Below, piece after piece: positions 27,556 through 40,900 of a DNA stretch of 64,000 nucleotides. The stretch is from Chrysomallon squamiferum (taxonomy: Eukaryota; Mollusca; Gastropoda; Neomphalida; Peltospiridae). The stretch lies in assembly GCA_012295275.1 (NCBI GenBank), contig CM022672.1, positions 19,663,394 through 19,727,393 of the forward strand, in the 5' to 3' direction. The position numbers were made by a program, and so were the translations under genes. Positions within the stretch are counted from its first letter, which is position 1, and each line of letters starts with the position of its first letter. Under the pieces are notes generated by a model. That model worked only from the letters and a program-made list of their open reading frames with translations. It was not told the DNA's origin and ran no database searches.

Positions 27556-27930
27556 GTTTCTATTCAGACATTAAATCCACAACACAAAAACCAGTCCAAA
27601 AAAAAAAAAGAAGAAATGCATGAATTGAATGAATGAACATTCACGCCCGATTAATTTTACAACGAAAGTTTCAATTATAATTACGCCTAGGTACAACCCA
27701 TTAATGAATTTTTTTTTTTTTCGTCACGGCCTTAATTCATTTCACATCCAAAATGACAACAGGATACAACTCGTGGAAAAAAATATTACCGGTTTTTGCA
27801 CTGAAACGTTCGTTTCAAGTTAAAAGAACAAAGAAGAGATTATTTATGTAATTTCATTTTGATTTTTTTGTATTTGAATTGTTACTGAATTAGGGGGATA
27901 TCTTATCCAGATTTCATGTTTGTATACTGA
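25086..27930. other. Gene-free stretch with simple repeats and unique islands
   Basis: Unique, GC-richer islands lie at about 25190-25380 and 25980-26290; the second contains GTGCAAAT, a POU-type half octamer. The rest is poly-A/T, CA/TG arrays and a (GA)45 array at 27464-27553. No exon signals convinced me. Confidence 0.5.
27464..27553. repeat. (GA)n array
   Basis: About 45 uninterrupted GA units, a 90-base pure purine strand. Confidence 0.95.
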
Positions 27931-27934
27931 TATG

Positions 27935-29110
27935 TTAAAACTATCTATATTCAAACTTTTTCTTATGTTAATATATTAATCAACATTCAAACCCTTCTTA
28001 TGTTAATATTTTAAAAGCTTGTTGAAAATATCTTTTCTTTAACTTATCTAAAGGTCTATATTTAAACTTCTTTTATGTTTAATACATTAAAAATAACTGT
28101 TTTCAAATTCTTCTTTTGTTAATGTATTAAAACTTTGTATATTCAAACTTTTCTTGTTAATATATTAAAAATATCTGTATTAAAACTCCTCTTTAGTTAA
28201 TATATTAAAACTGTTTGTATTCAAAATCTTCTTATGTTAATATATTAAAACTATATCTATTCAAACCTTCTTTATTTAATATATTAAAACAGTTTACATT
28301 CAAATTCCTCTTAGTTAATATATAAAAAACGATCTATATTCAAACCCTTCTTTAGTTAATCTATAAAAACAGCCTATATTCAGGATCCTCTTTAGTTAAT
28401 ATATAAAAACAGTTTATATTCAAACTCCTTTTACGTTATATTAAAACTATAAATATTCAAAATCTTCTTATTTTAATATATTAAAACTGTCTATATTCAG
28501 TCTTCTTATGTTAAAACTATCAGTTAATATATTAAAACTTTATTCAAAACACTCTTACATTAATATATTACAGTCTCTTTTCAAACTTCCTTTATGTTAA
28601 TATATTAAAGTTGTGTATTTTCAGATATTTCATGCGTTAGTATATTAAAATTCTCCAGACTCCTGTTTCTTTAATATATTAAAATTCTCCAGACTCCTGT
28701 TTCATTAACATATTAAAACAATCCAGTTTTATGTTTCATTAATATATTAAAACTGTCAAGTCTTATGTTTCATTAATATATTAAAACTATCCACACTCCT
28801 GTTTCATTAATATATTAAAACTGTCCAGACTCTTGTTTCATTAATATATTAAAACAATCAAGTCTTATGTTTCATTAATATATTAAAACTATCCAGACTC
28901 CTGTTTCATTAACATATTAAAACTATCCAGACTGCTATAGCATTAATATATTAAAACTATCCATAAACAAACTTCCCTTACATTAATAAATTAATAAAAT
29001 AAAACTATGTATACAAAAAAAAAAAACTACTTCATACTTTAATACATTAATACAACCCGTATTAAAAAAAAACTCCTGATACAAATATGTTAAAACTATC
29101 TACGTTCAAA
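27935..29110. repeat. AT-rich minisatellite with a TTAATATATTAA core
   Basis: More than 25 degenerate units each contain the 12-base palindrome TTAATATATTAA followed by AAAC and a pyrimidine-rich TTCAAACTTCTT or CCAGACTCCTG segment. The period is about 45 bases to near 28640, then about 34-35 bases. Unit sequence changes along the array, indicating at least two amplification phases. Confidence 0.88.
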
Positions 29111-29255
29111 CTTGGCGGGTTAACTCTTTCATACTGTAATTCCCAACAGAAGGCTCATAATTAGAATATTTAATGTGTGCTAAAATTTACATTTATATTC
29201 GATACCGCCACGCTGTTACGATTCGAAAAATCAAAAAACACAGTTATCAAGAAAG

Positions 29256-29290
<35 letters not shown>

Positions 29291-29459
29291 GGAGTTTTCG
29301 TAGGTGTGTGTGAAAACAATTGTCTGTTAGCGTTTTATTCAGTTCGGCTGACTGAAAATTTTAATAGTTTTATAATTAGAAAGTCGCTGAAAAAATGTAT
29401 GCATGTTTAAACACCTCTGTATGTTTTAATAGGTTTTATAGAATTGAATAACTGACAGT

Positions 29460-30783
29460 AGTAACACATACACAGACAAAAAGAAGAAAAAAGTTAAAAA
29501 AAAAAAAATAAATATATATATAAATAAATAAACTAAAAATATAAAATATAAACAAATATGATAATAAAAAATGAATATAAATAATTAAGAAACACATAAT
29601 TAAATACTCGCAAAAGGAAGTATAATGATAAAAAAGTGAAAATAAATAAAAAAATAAATAAATAAAGAACGAAAGAAAAACAATTTTAACAAATCATAAA
29701 AATAACTAATAATAATAATTAAAAAATATAAATGTAATTACATAACTAGCTAAAAAAACAAATAAAAATGAGTATTCATACTATTCAGTGCAATTCACTT
29801 TCTTTCGACACAGTTATGTCAAATAATGAATAATAAAAATTGAATAAATAATATAATATAATATAATATAATATAATATAATATAATTTAATAATATGTT
29901 ATATAAAGGTCAGAAAGCCCACTTAAGTAAATAATCAAACTTAATAGCTATCTCTAGATATAAATATAAAATATGGAAGTTGCAAAAATCTAATTCGTGA
30001 ATAATGATGGTGATTTGTGCAAAATTAAAACTAACAGGTGGGCTTATTTTTTTTTTTTAAATTTTAAATTGCAAAACGAACAAATAAATAAATAAATAAA
30101 TAGAATATCAATAAATAAATAAATCTTAGTAATAATAAAAATGAACACGTAAATAAAAAAAAAAAAAAAAAAAAAAAATAATAATAATAATACAAAAATA
30201 TTGGAGATTATTGCAAAAGATGAATTCATCAAATTGACTTATTTTTTTGCACTATAACAAAATAAATAAATAAATAATGAATGAATGAATAAATGAATAA
30301 ATAAATAAATAAATAAATAAATATATAATAAAATTATCTGTGAATAATAACCTTTTTGCAAAAGGCAAAAAAAAAAAAAAAAAAAAAAAAAATAATAATA
30401 AAAAAAAATAAATATATACATATATATAAAATAAGAACGGAAGAAAATAAAAGAAAAAGAAAAAAGAATAGAAAAGAAATAAAGAGAAATTTTAATGGAA
30501 AACATGCTGCTGTTTTTATTATATTCTGTTTGTAGTTTCCATTACTTTACAAACTGGTTTTAGAAGATATTTTGTTTAATACTGAAATAAAAAAAAAATA
30601 AATAAATAAATAAATAAATAAAAAAATAAAATAAACAATTAACCAATGAACAAATAAATAATAAAACTAAATAAAAATATAAATATAAATAAGTACGAAA
30701 ATAAGTAAAATAAATAAATAAACTAGTAATTTGTTTATATATGTTTATAAAAAAAAAAAAAAAAAAAAGAAATATGAAAGGAA

Positions 30784-30834
<51 letters not shown>

Positions 30835-30900
30835 AATAATATAACAACTTCAACAATATTATAAACAAAACAATTATAAAAGATTATCTGAAAATGCAAT
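29460..30900. repeat. A-rich block of AAAT, ATAAT and TAA repeats
   Basis: Nearly continuous AAAT-type repeats, including an (ATATA) array at about 29846-29886 and (TAA)n at 30786-30826, interrupted by poly-A runs. No gene content. The long Phe/Tyr/Ile-rich open frames on the minus strand come from the repeats. Confidence 0.85.
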
Positions 30901-31616
30901 TTTTCTAAGTTTATTACAATATATAAGTTTTTCTCAAATTGTTGGTGTCGCTTTATCTTACCTGCAGTATATAGAACATATTTAACCGTTCTACTGATAT
31001 ATTTTTTTTTAACTAGGAACATCATACTATCTTAACTATATATAACCAAAACAAATTACAGCAGTTTCCATCATTACAGTTACTTGGACAAATTCGTGTT
31101 TTGAATGTTGAAAGAAAATATAACAACAGAAAATGAGTAGTAATAGATCATTGCTTATTATATTAAAAATATTAACATAACAAGAAGGAGGTATTTCTGA
31201 TTGTAAGTAAATATTTAAATTGTGCATAATATTTAAATAACAAATATTCTCAAACTAAATGTTTTATATATATATATATTTTTTTTTTAAATTTTTTTTT
31301 TTTGCGGTAATGAACATTAATGGCTTCAGTAATAATAACTATCACCATCATCATCATCATCTTCATCCTTATTGTTATTCTTATTATTGGAGCCATTAAT
31401 GTGATGATGATAATGAAGATGATATATATATATATATATATATGACACATTATACCTGGTTATATAAATGCAGTCAGTCTGATTAACGAGGTGACGTCAT
31501 TTCCTTCAGGAGCATTAAAATTACGCAATAATCGATCACTTTTGAGATTTGCTGTAGCTCTGGTGCCTGATGGAAAGATTAAATAATTATATTATTTTGT
31601 GACTAAAATGCATTTT

Positions 31617-31618
<2 letters not shown>

Positions 31619-31701
<83 letters not shown>
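31619..31701. repeat. (GA)n array
   Basis: About 41 GA units. Confidence 0.95.
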
Positions 31702-31704
<3 letters not shown>

Positions 31705-32369
31705 TCAATAATCTATTTTCTATTATAATTTAAAATCAGCAAAACTTGAACTATATTTTGGAATATAATTACAGAATGCAACCCATAGCCTCATTTCATA
31801 AACTTATTTTAATAAAATCACACATGTACGTACATTCATTTCCCACAAAAACCTTTTCTAAAACTGCCTGTGCAGTCAGTCACACGTGCACACACATGCC
31901 CGAATAAATAACGAATTATCAAGAGACTAGTTTCAGTAGATCCAGTAATTATAGTTTTCATAATGCTTCCCTTGTTAAATGTTCTTATAAATATTTTACA
32001 AGCAAAACGATGTTTTGCATGTTGCGACAAGATATGGAAACTAAACGTGGGCTGCATGTGATTCCCTGCCGTAAAAGGGTTAACGTCCTCCGCTGTGTGT
32101 CTGTGTGTGAATGTGTAGCTGGCTAGGACTAAAGATTAAAGTAGAAAGGAATATCAAATGAAAGAAACCCAATTATTTTTTTAACGTCGATAGTTACAAA
32201 AGAACTGAATAGCTATAGCAATATAAATTTTTAAAAAATACCTTTAAATAAATAAATACTAAGTTTACAGAAATTAAATTTATAAAAAAAGGCGAAACTT
32301 TGAGATTCTGATTTAAAAAAAAAAAAATTTAAACAGCCAAAATATGTCATTTATTTATTTATTTATTTA

Positions 32370-33298
32370 TTTTTAAATATACAGTTCGCGGCGAAAATTT
32401 TAAAATTGTTATCGAATACATCGCCGCGGGTTGAAGCTATTGGTTCACATGTGTAAAAGAAATTAAAAAATCGTCTTGCATGTACCGAAAATGAAAAATT
32501 TCAGCTTCAATTCATTCTGTACACGTCTGTTTTAAAATTAATTAACAATTCACGCTGGCGAAATGACTAACATGTGACATATGCTTGTATAAAGTATAAT
32601 TTAAAAAGAAAAAAAAAAAAAAAAAAAAAGCCCCAACAGATATCACATCAAATAAAAACCAGTTTAGCAGACATGTCATGCTTGATGGAACACAAAACGC
32701 CAATTGACAACGTGAGAGACCTGACACACATTGAAAATAAACGACTACAGCGTAACCGTACAACAAACACTTTCAGACCATCCGTCCCAAACCGGACCCA
32801 GAACGGGTCGTTACGAGAGTCATAAAAATTCTACCACGTTGTGCTTTCCAATGCGAAACCAGCGGGAAGAAACGGCTCTGGCTCTGTCCTTTTGGCTGCT
32901 TGCATTGCCCAAGTCCGATTGGTTTATTCTCCGGGAAAAAAAAAACAAGAAAAAAAAGAAAGATTTACGACGGATTTATGACACCGGCTATGAATTGTTG
33001 CTAGGTGACTTTTGCCTGCGTGCACAAGAATGCATGTGCACAGGCTCAAATAAAAAGGAGACACGTCCACATTGGAAGCTGATGAAAAGGAAACGCTGGC
33101 ACATTTCGAGCACCAATCCGAAATAACCGTCGCGATCATTGTCCCGGGCCCGCGTTCGGTGTAGAGAAACAGGTGAATTGCTAACCGGACACATGGATTA
33201 GAACTGCCCGAAGAGACGCATCTCGGATCTCGGATCTCGGAACCCAAAGTAACAAAGTTTTTTAATTCGGAATATGTGAATCTGATTATAATGATATA
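32370..33298 (+). promoter_or_regulatory. Promoter-like GC-richer region
   Basis: Base composition rises sharply and CpGs are frequent, most strongly at 32730-33240. Motifs include an inverted CCAAT box (GATTGG near 32918) and a CCCGGGCCCGCG stretch near 33144. The block ends in a well-formed splice donor at 33341. This fits a promoter and 5' UTR of a plus-strand gene. No TATA box is obvious, which is common in such promoters. Confidence 0.4.
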
Positions 33299-33340
33299 AT
33301 GGATGATGACGATGATGGTGTAGACTTTAAACAGAGAGAC
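33299..33340 (+). CDS. Possible first coding exon of an unrecognised plus-strand gene
   Basis: An ATG at 33299 opens a 14-codon frame (MDDDDDGVDFKQRD) that reaches the donor GTGAGTAC at 33341 in phase 0. An in-frame stop lies a short way upstream. The acidic run comes from a GAT/GAC repeat, so this could be chance inside a non-coding first exon. I found no downstream exon that joins it convincingly. Confidence 0.22.
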
Positions 33341-33389
33341 GTGAGTACTTGATTTTTTAAATATAAATTACCTTTTATGTTTCTTTTTC

Positions 33390-33396
<7 letters not shown>

Positions 33397-33474
<78 letters not shown>
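33397..33474. repeat. (TC)n array
   Basis: About 39 TC units, just 56 bases downstream of the candidate splice donor at 33341. Confidence 0.95.
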
Positions 33475-33476
<2 letters not shown>

Positions 33477-34270
33477 ATTTAAAGCCTATATATCCAGTAA
33501 ATCATAAATTTACTTAAACTGTTTTTATTTTTGTTGCTGAAATGAATGTACGTAGACATAAATTTCAAGAGAATTAGGCAAATATACTACGTTATATATA
33601 TGTTTCTATATATATATTTTTTTGTATACTTAGTGTACAATGTAGCATATTCTGGTGATTCTCTTGAAATGAATTAGTTTGCTCGCTTCACTGGTTCTGC
33701 ACAGAGAACTCGCATAACATTAGCAAAACTATAATATTGTAAGTATTCATAGCTTTTCAGCGCTGTAATAAAACTACGCTAACAACATAACGATATTAAT
33801 CCAGGTATATCAAACAAGGCAGTCAAACATTTCGTAAAAAGCCTTTTGTTGGAAACTTGCATAGTCGGCGTCTAGCGACAAGATGAATGTCGAGATTTGA
33901 AAACTGGTTCAGATCTTCAAGACTGCACGTTCTGTGTCACAGTTATATAAACAGTGACAAGTGAGAAAGAACGTTTACACAGATACAGTAATAATGTTCA
34001 TGCTGATAGATTATTTCGTGATGTTTAAAATATTCATTTTTTGTATAATTATTTTGATTCTTTAGTTTTATAATTTTTTTTTTTTTTTTTCTCTTTTTCA
34101 TTCTCGCTCTCCATCTTTTTCCCGCTCTTTCTTTTTTTTTTTTTTTTGAGTCCTTTTTTTTTATCCTTTTATATTTTATCGTAAATAAATAATTATTATT
34201 TTCGTAGGATTAAAATAACTTACCTGTAAATTAAACTTTTCGACCCTTTTTTCGCTTTTCTTTTTTTCTT

Positions 34271-34303
<33 letters not shown>

Positions 34304-34482
34304 AATGCTATTATTGTTTGATAATAAAAGTAAAATAAACAGTCGAAGTAAAAATATTAACAAGGAAGAAATATATATTTGAAAAAAACAAACACAAAAA
34401 GATCATCAAATATTGTCCTTGTGGTTACGGTATTGTTGTCTGGTTACTATTGGCAGTAGGGGATTTTTAATAATAATGTGAA

Positions 34483-34518
<36 letters not shown>

Positions 34519-34719
34519 TACAGCTTTAACACATAAACCAACCTTACAAAAGCCCTGGAGTCTGTTTTTATTAATTAGTTTGAAATAAGTCAGATATTAA
34601 TTTATTAAACAATAATATTCACTGAAATCTATATCAGTATCTTTCTATCTTTCTGTGTCTCTGTCTCTGTGTCTATCTATTTAGACATCTAACTATATAT
34701 CTATCTCTGTGTGTCTGTA

Positions 34720-34726
<7 letters not shown>

Positions 34727-34796
<70 letters not shown>
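34727..34796. repeat. (GA)n array
   Basis: About 35 GA units preceded by TG and TCTA-type repeats. Confidence 0.95.
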
Positions 34797-34798
<2 letters not shown>

Positions 34799-35400
34799 TT
34801 GACCGATGACATACTATTGCACATTTTAATAGTATCATCCACACGATATTACCTGTACTTTAATTCAACACAGAAATAAGCCGAGGTAGAATTCGTGGCC
34901 GAGGGCTAACTGTTTGTTTTCTCCTCGCAAACGGGTTTCATTCGTTTGCTTCACTTCAAGAAGGTATTCTTAAAAATCCATTTGCACTGCAGTTCTTTTT
35001 AATTCGGATCACCCGTTTCCACAGCGCGAACAATAAACTTCAACATGGCGTAATTGGTTTATAAATGAATCGCGAGAGACACAGACTGGGAAATAAAATG
35101 AAATAATAAAAAAAAGCCCGAGGCTGTTGGGTTTCCCACTTAAAGTCTTTGTTAGGAGTTTGAGGTTTACCTTCAAACTGTCGTGGATTACTTCCAAAAG
35201 AGATCAGTCCTTTTGTCAGGAGAGGAGCGTAATCTCTAGTAAGGCAGAAGAGAATGGTATTTCCACTTACAATTCGTCTTTATGCAAGTGATGAAAAAAA
35301 AAAAAAAAAAAAAAATTACATCTACATTATTTTTATAAATTATTTAACTATTTCCTTTCATATAAATCATTTTCAAAATGTTCCACGTGTGTTTGTTTTC

Positions 35401-35402
<2 letters not shown>

Positions 35403-35459
<57 letters not shown>
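35403..35459. repeat. (GA)n array
   Basis: About 28 GA units. A TG-rich array follows at about 35576-35665. Confidence 0.95.
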
Positions 35460-35462
<3 letters not shown>

Positions 35463-36299
35463 ACATGTGTATAAAGAAAAGTCAAAGAGACGTGGTGTTT
35501 GTATGAGACAGAAACAGAAATACACCGACACTGTATAAGTATACGTACATTCGTAAGTATTATGTATGCATCTATTTATGTGTGTGTGTGTGTGTGTGTG
35601 TCTATGTATGTGTATGTGTGGGTGTATCTACGTATGTGTGTGTGTGTGTGTCTGTGTGTGTGTGTTTTGGTGTGATTATTCCTACAGATACAACACACAA
35701 ACAGTTATTTCACTAACACACTGAAGCTGTCGGAACGCCACACAATATCAACCGTAGCCTACACCCATGGGCGTACTTAAATACAGGTTAACGGTCCCCA
35801 TTAACCGATAATGCAATGGCTGTGATCAGCTACTGGTGTGAGGCTAGCACTGGAATAATAATAATGAGTCAGTTTTATGCATTCAGTCGATAATCCATTA
35901 ACGCCGATCATTCAGCGGCGAATCTAAAAACCGGACAACAGTCCTCGGTAAAAGAAAAAGAGCTGAATACAGCCCAGACTGAGAAAAAAGATTTTAGTAT
36001 CCATTAACTGGAGAAATCATTACTATTTTTATTATTATATTATGATTTTTGTTGTCGTTGTCGTTGTTGTTGTTGTTCCAAAAACACTTGCACTAAAGTG
36101 AAAGCTTAAGTGCATGTATATTTTAAAAAAAATATATTTTTTTTTTTATTTTAATCAAGAGGTGGTTGGGAATTTTTTTTGTTGTTGGTTATTTATGCTG
36201 TTATTTCTAAATTAGTCCTCTTGATTTGATCTAAAATTACAAAATCAATGAATATGGTTATACACGTGGTCAGTAAAATACTGGAACAGAGATACACGA

Positions 36300-36535
36300 C
36301 AAATTTGATAATAATAATAATAAAGCTACTACTACTACTACTGCTGCTGCTGCTGTTGCTGCTACCACTACTACTATTATTACTCCTATTTCTACTACAT
36401 CTGTTAGTGCTTCTGTTATTTATGCTGCTGTAGCTGTTACTGGTGTTGCTACTACTACTAATTCTGCAACTACTGCTATTTCTACTGCTACCACAATAAC
36501 TATTAAAATAGTGGTCATCAAATTGTGAGAAAAAA

Positions 36536-36595
<60 letters not shown>

Positions 36596-37790
36596 TAGAA
36601 GAAAAAAACAGATGTGTAAAGGTTACTGAATATTTAAATTAGACTTAAAATCGAGCACTCTCAGTTAAACCAAAGCCTGAAGCAACCCCCTAAAATAAAG
36701 AAAAAAATCCAATATGCCCCAAAATAGTAAATAAATAAAAAAATAAAAAAATAAATAATAAAAATGTTAATAATAAAAAAAAAAAAAAAAATAAAAGATA
36801 AATTAATTAAAATAAATAAATAACTAGATTGATGGATAGATAGATAGAGAAAGAGAAAGATAGTAGATAGATACACAGATAGATAGATAGATAGATTGAT
36901 AAATAGATCGATATAATGATATAAAAAATAAAATAAACCAAAACAAATCCCCCCCAAAAAAAAAAAAAAAAAAAAAATGAAAGTTTAGAAATAAAGAAAA
37001 TATAACGAAAACAATAAGAATAAATCAAAACAAAAGACCATCTCTTGAACAACAAAATCGTGACAAGCTTTACGTAATAATTTTTCAAACACTATTTTTA
37101 ATCGTGAGTAGGATGCAGCAGATACCAAGAATAGGACTTGACAAATAACCAAGCAACAGACCCATCCTTACAGCCGTACATCCAGAGTTTGTCTGTATCA
37201 CTGCTTCAGGGCATAAGCAGGAGAGAGTAAACGATTGCGTAACGTATTCATCAGACACATAGCATAATAGGTCAAGATATAAATGATGACAGATATATCG
37301 GGAAGGTCATAATAATTATTATAATGGAACGGAGTTCAAGACATTATCAAAAAATACATGCATTAGGTTGAAAGGAATACAGTAATGTGATAGCAGCAGT
37401 AGTAGTATTAGCAACAGCTGTTGTTACAGTAAGAGTGGTGGTAGTGGTAGTGGTTGTAGTAGTAGCCGTAGCAGCAGTTGTAGTAGAGATAGTAGTAGTG
37501 TATTAGTAGCGGTTGTAGTAGAGGTAATGGTGGCTTTATTGCTATTATTATTATTACTATTTTTAGTAGTAGTAGTAGAAGTAGAAGTAGTAACAGTGCC
37601 AATGGTTGTTGCAGTGGTAATGAATAGGTGTAGTTACAGCAGCAGTGTTGATGATGCTGGATGTGGTAGTAGCAGTAGTAACTTTTGTAGTAATAGTAAT
37701 AGCTGGAGTAATAGTAATAGCTGGAGTAATAGTAATAGTGTTAGTACGTGTATCAGTCTAGTATTTCTACACGAAACATTACTTTGATCG
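36300..37790. repeat. Cluster of trinucleotide and tetranucleotide repeats
   Basis: Degenerate (CTA/CTG)n at 36328-36500, (TAA)n at 36537-36595, (GATA)n at 36830-36900 and degenerate (GTA)n at 37395-37745. The last reads as Ser/Asn-rich or Val/Leu-rich open frames and is not a gene. Confidence 0.85.
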
Positions 37791-39430
37791 ACTTACATAT
37801 GACAAATACATTCCATGAGATGTAAGGTCTTTTTTTCTCGGCTGGGTCGACATGACTTTTAGCTAAGCTGCAATTTGCATCGGAAACGATCATGAACGAA
37901 GACCGGGCATGACCTGTGAACTTGATATCAATTCGTAGCCTATCAGCCATATTTCCAAAATTGCAATTTCGACAAGTAACGAGTGTATATATATTTAAAA
38001 ACGTATTCCACAGTGTGAGCTTACAGCTGGTGGAAAAAAAAAAAAAGACTACGTGTAGCAAAAATCTGCAAGCGCATATGTTCTGCAGATCAATAATGTG
38101 AGCGTATATTAATAATCACGTGCCGCATTACTACATACATGTGCTTTGAAGACTCGAGGTACTTAGTCCATGGGAACCGAAAAATAATCACAGGAACGAA
38201 GATACTTTTTTTTTGTTCATGGTATCACATACAAAACGGAATCAGAGGAAGATAGATGTATTTCAACTTGTTGAAAGATTGTACACAATTGTAAATCATA
38301 AAGATTTATATATATATATATAAAAAAAAGGACACGTGGTCATTCTTCTTAGGTATAATGTGTATATTTTGATAATATGCTGAAACCGAATAGAAATTCG
38401 TTTGTTGTTGGAGTAATGATCTTTTATAAAGTCATTTGTGAAATCAGTTTTGTTTTGATTGACAGACTATTAGTCATTACCAAATACAGAACAACTGAAT
38501 AGCCATAGATTCAGGCTGCCCATAGTTCTTTACATGTCCATACCTGTCTATTAAAATTTCAAATTATATTTCACTCTCTCCAATGTTTTCTACCTGAGAT
38601 TATGACCGATTCTCAAACAGACCTCAGATTTCTCAACCAAAGTTTAATGGCTGTCAACCAGAACTGACTGTTCTTAAACCAAGCATCACATTTCTGAGTG
38701 TCAGCTTCAAATATATTATCCAGATCTTTGTAAATGTCCAGCTTAAATTTCACAATTATCCTACATATTTATCCAATAACTCATGTTTTACTTACCAGAG
38801 TATTAGCTAACATATATTTCACTTTGCCACCAGTACAGCTGCATCACTGATATTGTTGCAACTACTACTACTACTGTGAATACTACAGTCGATGCTGTTA
38901 CTAATACTTCTACTAATACTGTTATTACTGCTACTGCTACTATTACTGTAACAATTGATATTACTACTACCACTGCTACTACTACCATCCCCTAATTACT
39001 TTCCACAAATACAATTACTGACATTATAATTACCATCAAAGTCTTTTTTTTTTTTTTCTTCTTAGCAATCAACTTAAAATAATAATAAACAATTTTAAAC
39101 ATTTTAAGTTATGCAAATATATGTTAGGACGGTTAATGGGTTTTGAAACAAATATTGAAAGCCTTTTTATTTTCTGATACGAATTTCTGATTATATTTCT
39201 GACAGAAAGAAATAAATTTCATCCACTCAGCCTACTTGAAAAAAAAGGCAAATGGCTCTAGATTTTTTTTTCATATTTTGTTAATGGCTTCCATATCAAT
39301 GCTGTGCAGGTATTGAGAATCAGTGAGGCATGGTATTCGGAATACATGGCCCCGCCCCTTTCTGCATAATGCCTATCAATCGATCAAACCAGACGAAACA
39401 AAAACCTGTTTCGTCGTTAGTATTTGAAGT
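37790..39430. other. Gene-free stretch with candidate regulatory islands
   Basis: Unique islands at about 37790-38240 and 39270-39430. The latter contains TTAATGGC and ATCAATCGATCAA, which resemble Hox/PBX-type sites. A degenerate (CTA)n region lies at 38860-38990. The 102-codon minus-strand frame across 37753-38061 has no splice or domain support. Confidence 0.4.
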
Positions 39431-39619
39431 GGAAATTTAAAAAAGGAAAAAGAAACTCTGACAAAACTAACAAAACAAACAAATGCCACACAAAATCCCT
39501 CTAAAAAAAGAAAAAAAAAAAAAAAAAAAAAAAACACCAGTAGATAATTGTATGTAATTGATCTCTCTTTCTCTCTCTCTGAGAAAAAAGGAGAAAAAAG
39601 GTATATGGGTTTCTTTCTA

Positions 39620-39793
39620 CAGTGTATGTATGTGTGTGTATATGTATGTATGTATGAATGTATGTGTGTGTGTGTATGTATGTATGTATGTATGTATGTA
39701 TGTATGTATCTGTGTATCTGTGATTATGTGTATGTATATTTGTGTGTGTGTATTTGTGTAAATAAGTTTAATATTCACTTCATTGTGTACATA

Positions 39794-39865
<72 letters not shown>
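39620..39865. repeat. (TATG)n and (TA)n arrays
   Basis: TATG-type repeats to about 39735, then (TA)n at 39796-39865 (about 35 units). Confidence 0.95.
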
Positions 39866-39869
<4 letters not shown>

Positions 39870-40451
39870 TACATGTTTGAATAAAGGGTTTTTAACATTT
39901 TTGTATATATACATTTAGTCTTGAACATGCATGCCTTTTTCGAAATAAATTATAAATAAAGCTCCATATTAGATATTTTAACATATCTTCGCTTATTTAA
40001 CAGATTTCATGTTTCAAATCAAATCTCACATTTTATATTGCCAATGACAAATGATAAATGTTCATTAACACACACACCTGAAGGCTAATTCATTTCAGCT
40101 GAATTAATAAAAAATTTAACGGCACCTCTTTGCATTTTAAATATCTGACTTTTAGATTTTTAAAGCCTGAAATAAATCAGTTTTTCTTGAATATTATCAC
40201 CATCAGCAGCAATTTCAAGTAGAATCCTGTTAAACTGTTTCAGGTGTACCTCCTGTTGAAGTCGTCTTCTGTCTCAAAAGATGAATTCGTTTTAAAGTCG
40301 CTTCTTTGTTTTTGAGTGAATTTGCTAGATCGATATATTCAAACTAGTTTAAAATGTCTGAGTACATGCGACAGTTGAGTATTTAACCGTTACTCACTGT
40401 TTTATTGCATTCTAAAGTTTAAATCAGGTTATGGACATACATTTATTAATC

Positions 40452-40484
<33 letters not shown>

Positions 40485-40620
40485 TTATTATTCTCGTAAT
40501 AGTAATTATGTCACAACTCTTACTTAATTAAATATCTGCAGTGTGTCAGGTATAAACTTTCGTGTAAAATATAACACTCAAAAAGCGGTTTCAAACGAAA
40601 ACCTAGAAAATTTATGTGTA

Positions 40621-40653
<33 letters not shown>

Positions 40654-40679
40654 ATTTAAGAAAAGGTATTGAAAGGGGC

Positions 40680-40900
40680 GTTTATATACTGGAACCCAAC
40701 ACCCATTTACTGTCATGTTAACTACAATCAGTTTAGCTGGCCACAATACAACTACCAGTGTTAAATTACGCAGCTTTTGTGGCGGGAAGCGCGCGCAGAC
40801 GAACCCGTAATCAAACCCATCTATGAGTCGCGCTTCGCTGCCGTCCGATTCACGAACGCTGCATTCAGCAAAGTGGCTTTGTCGTAACAACGACGTTGTC
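40680..40900. promoter_or_regulatory. CpG-rich island with an E2F-type site
   Basis: The sequence TGGCGGGAAG (40780-40789) followed by CGCGCGC is a strong E2F-type site in a CpG-rich block. A 103-codon minus-strand frame (40923-40612) crosses it; about 25 of those codons are poly-Lys or repeat and I do not recognise the rest. Regulatory or promoter function is an inference. Confidence 0.35.

Larger units (their letters stand above)
33480..36120. other. Gene-free stretch with unique islands
   Basis: Islands of ordinary composition lie at about 33660-33960, 34860-35250 and 35690-36010. The last contains TAATCC (Otx-type), CCATTAA and several CpGs. Poly-T, GA and TG arrays separate them. The islands look like candidate regulatory elements; no exon is recognised. 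Confidence 0.4.

Noticed and set aside
27935-29110. CRISPR-like regularly spaced repeats
   Set aside because: The units are contiguous and degenerate, without unique spacers, and the genome is eukaryotic.
32731-33247. Overlapping frames of about 70-130 codons on both strands in the promoter-like block
   Set aside because: Frames are open on both strands at once, as expected from higher GC content, and contain a Lys run from poly-A; no domain is visible.
36248-37787. Leu-, Ser- and Asn-rich frames
   Set aside because: They derive from degenerate CTA/CTG/GTA arrays with no flanking exon signals.
39548-39928. Three overlapping frames of about 70-110 codons
   Set aside because: All are translations of TATG, TG and TA repeats.
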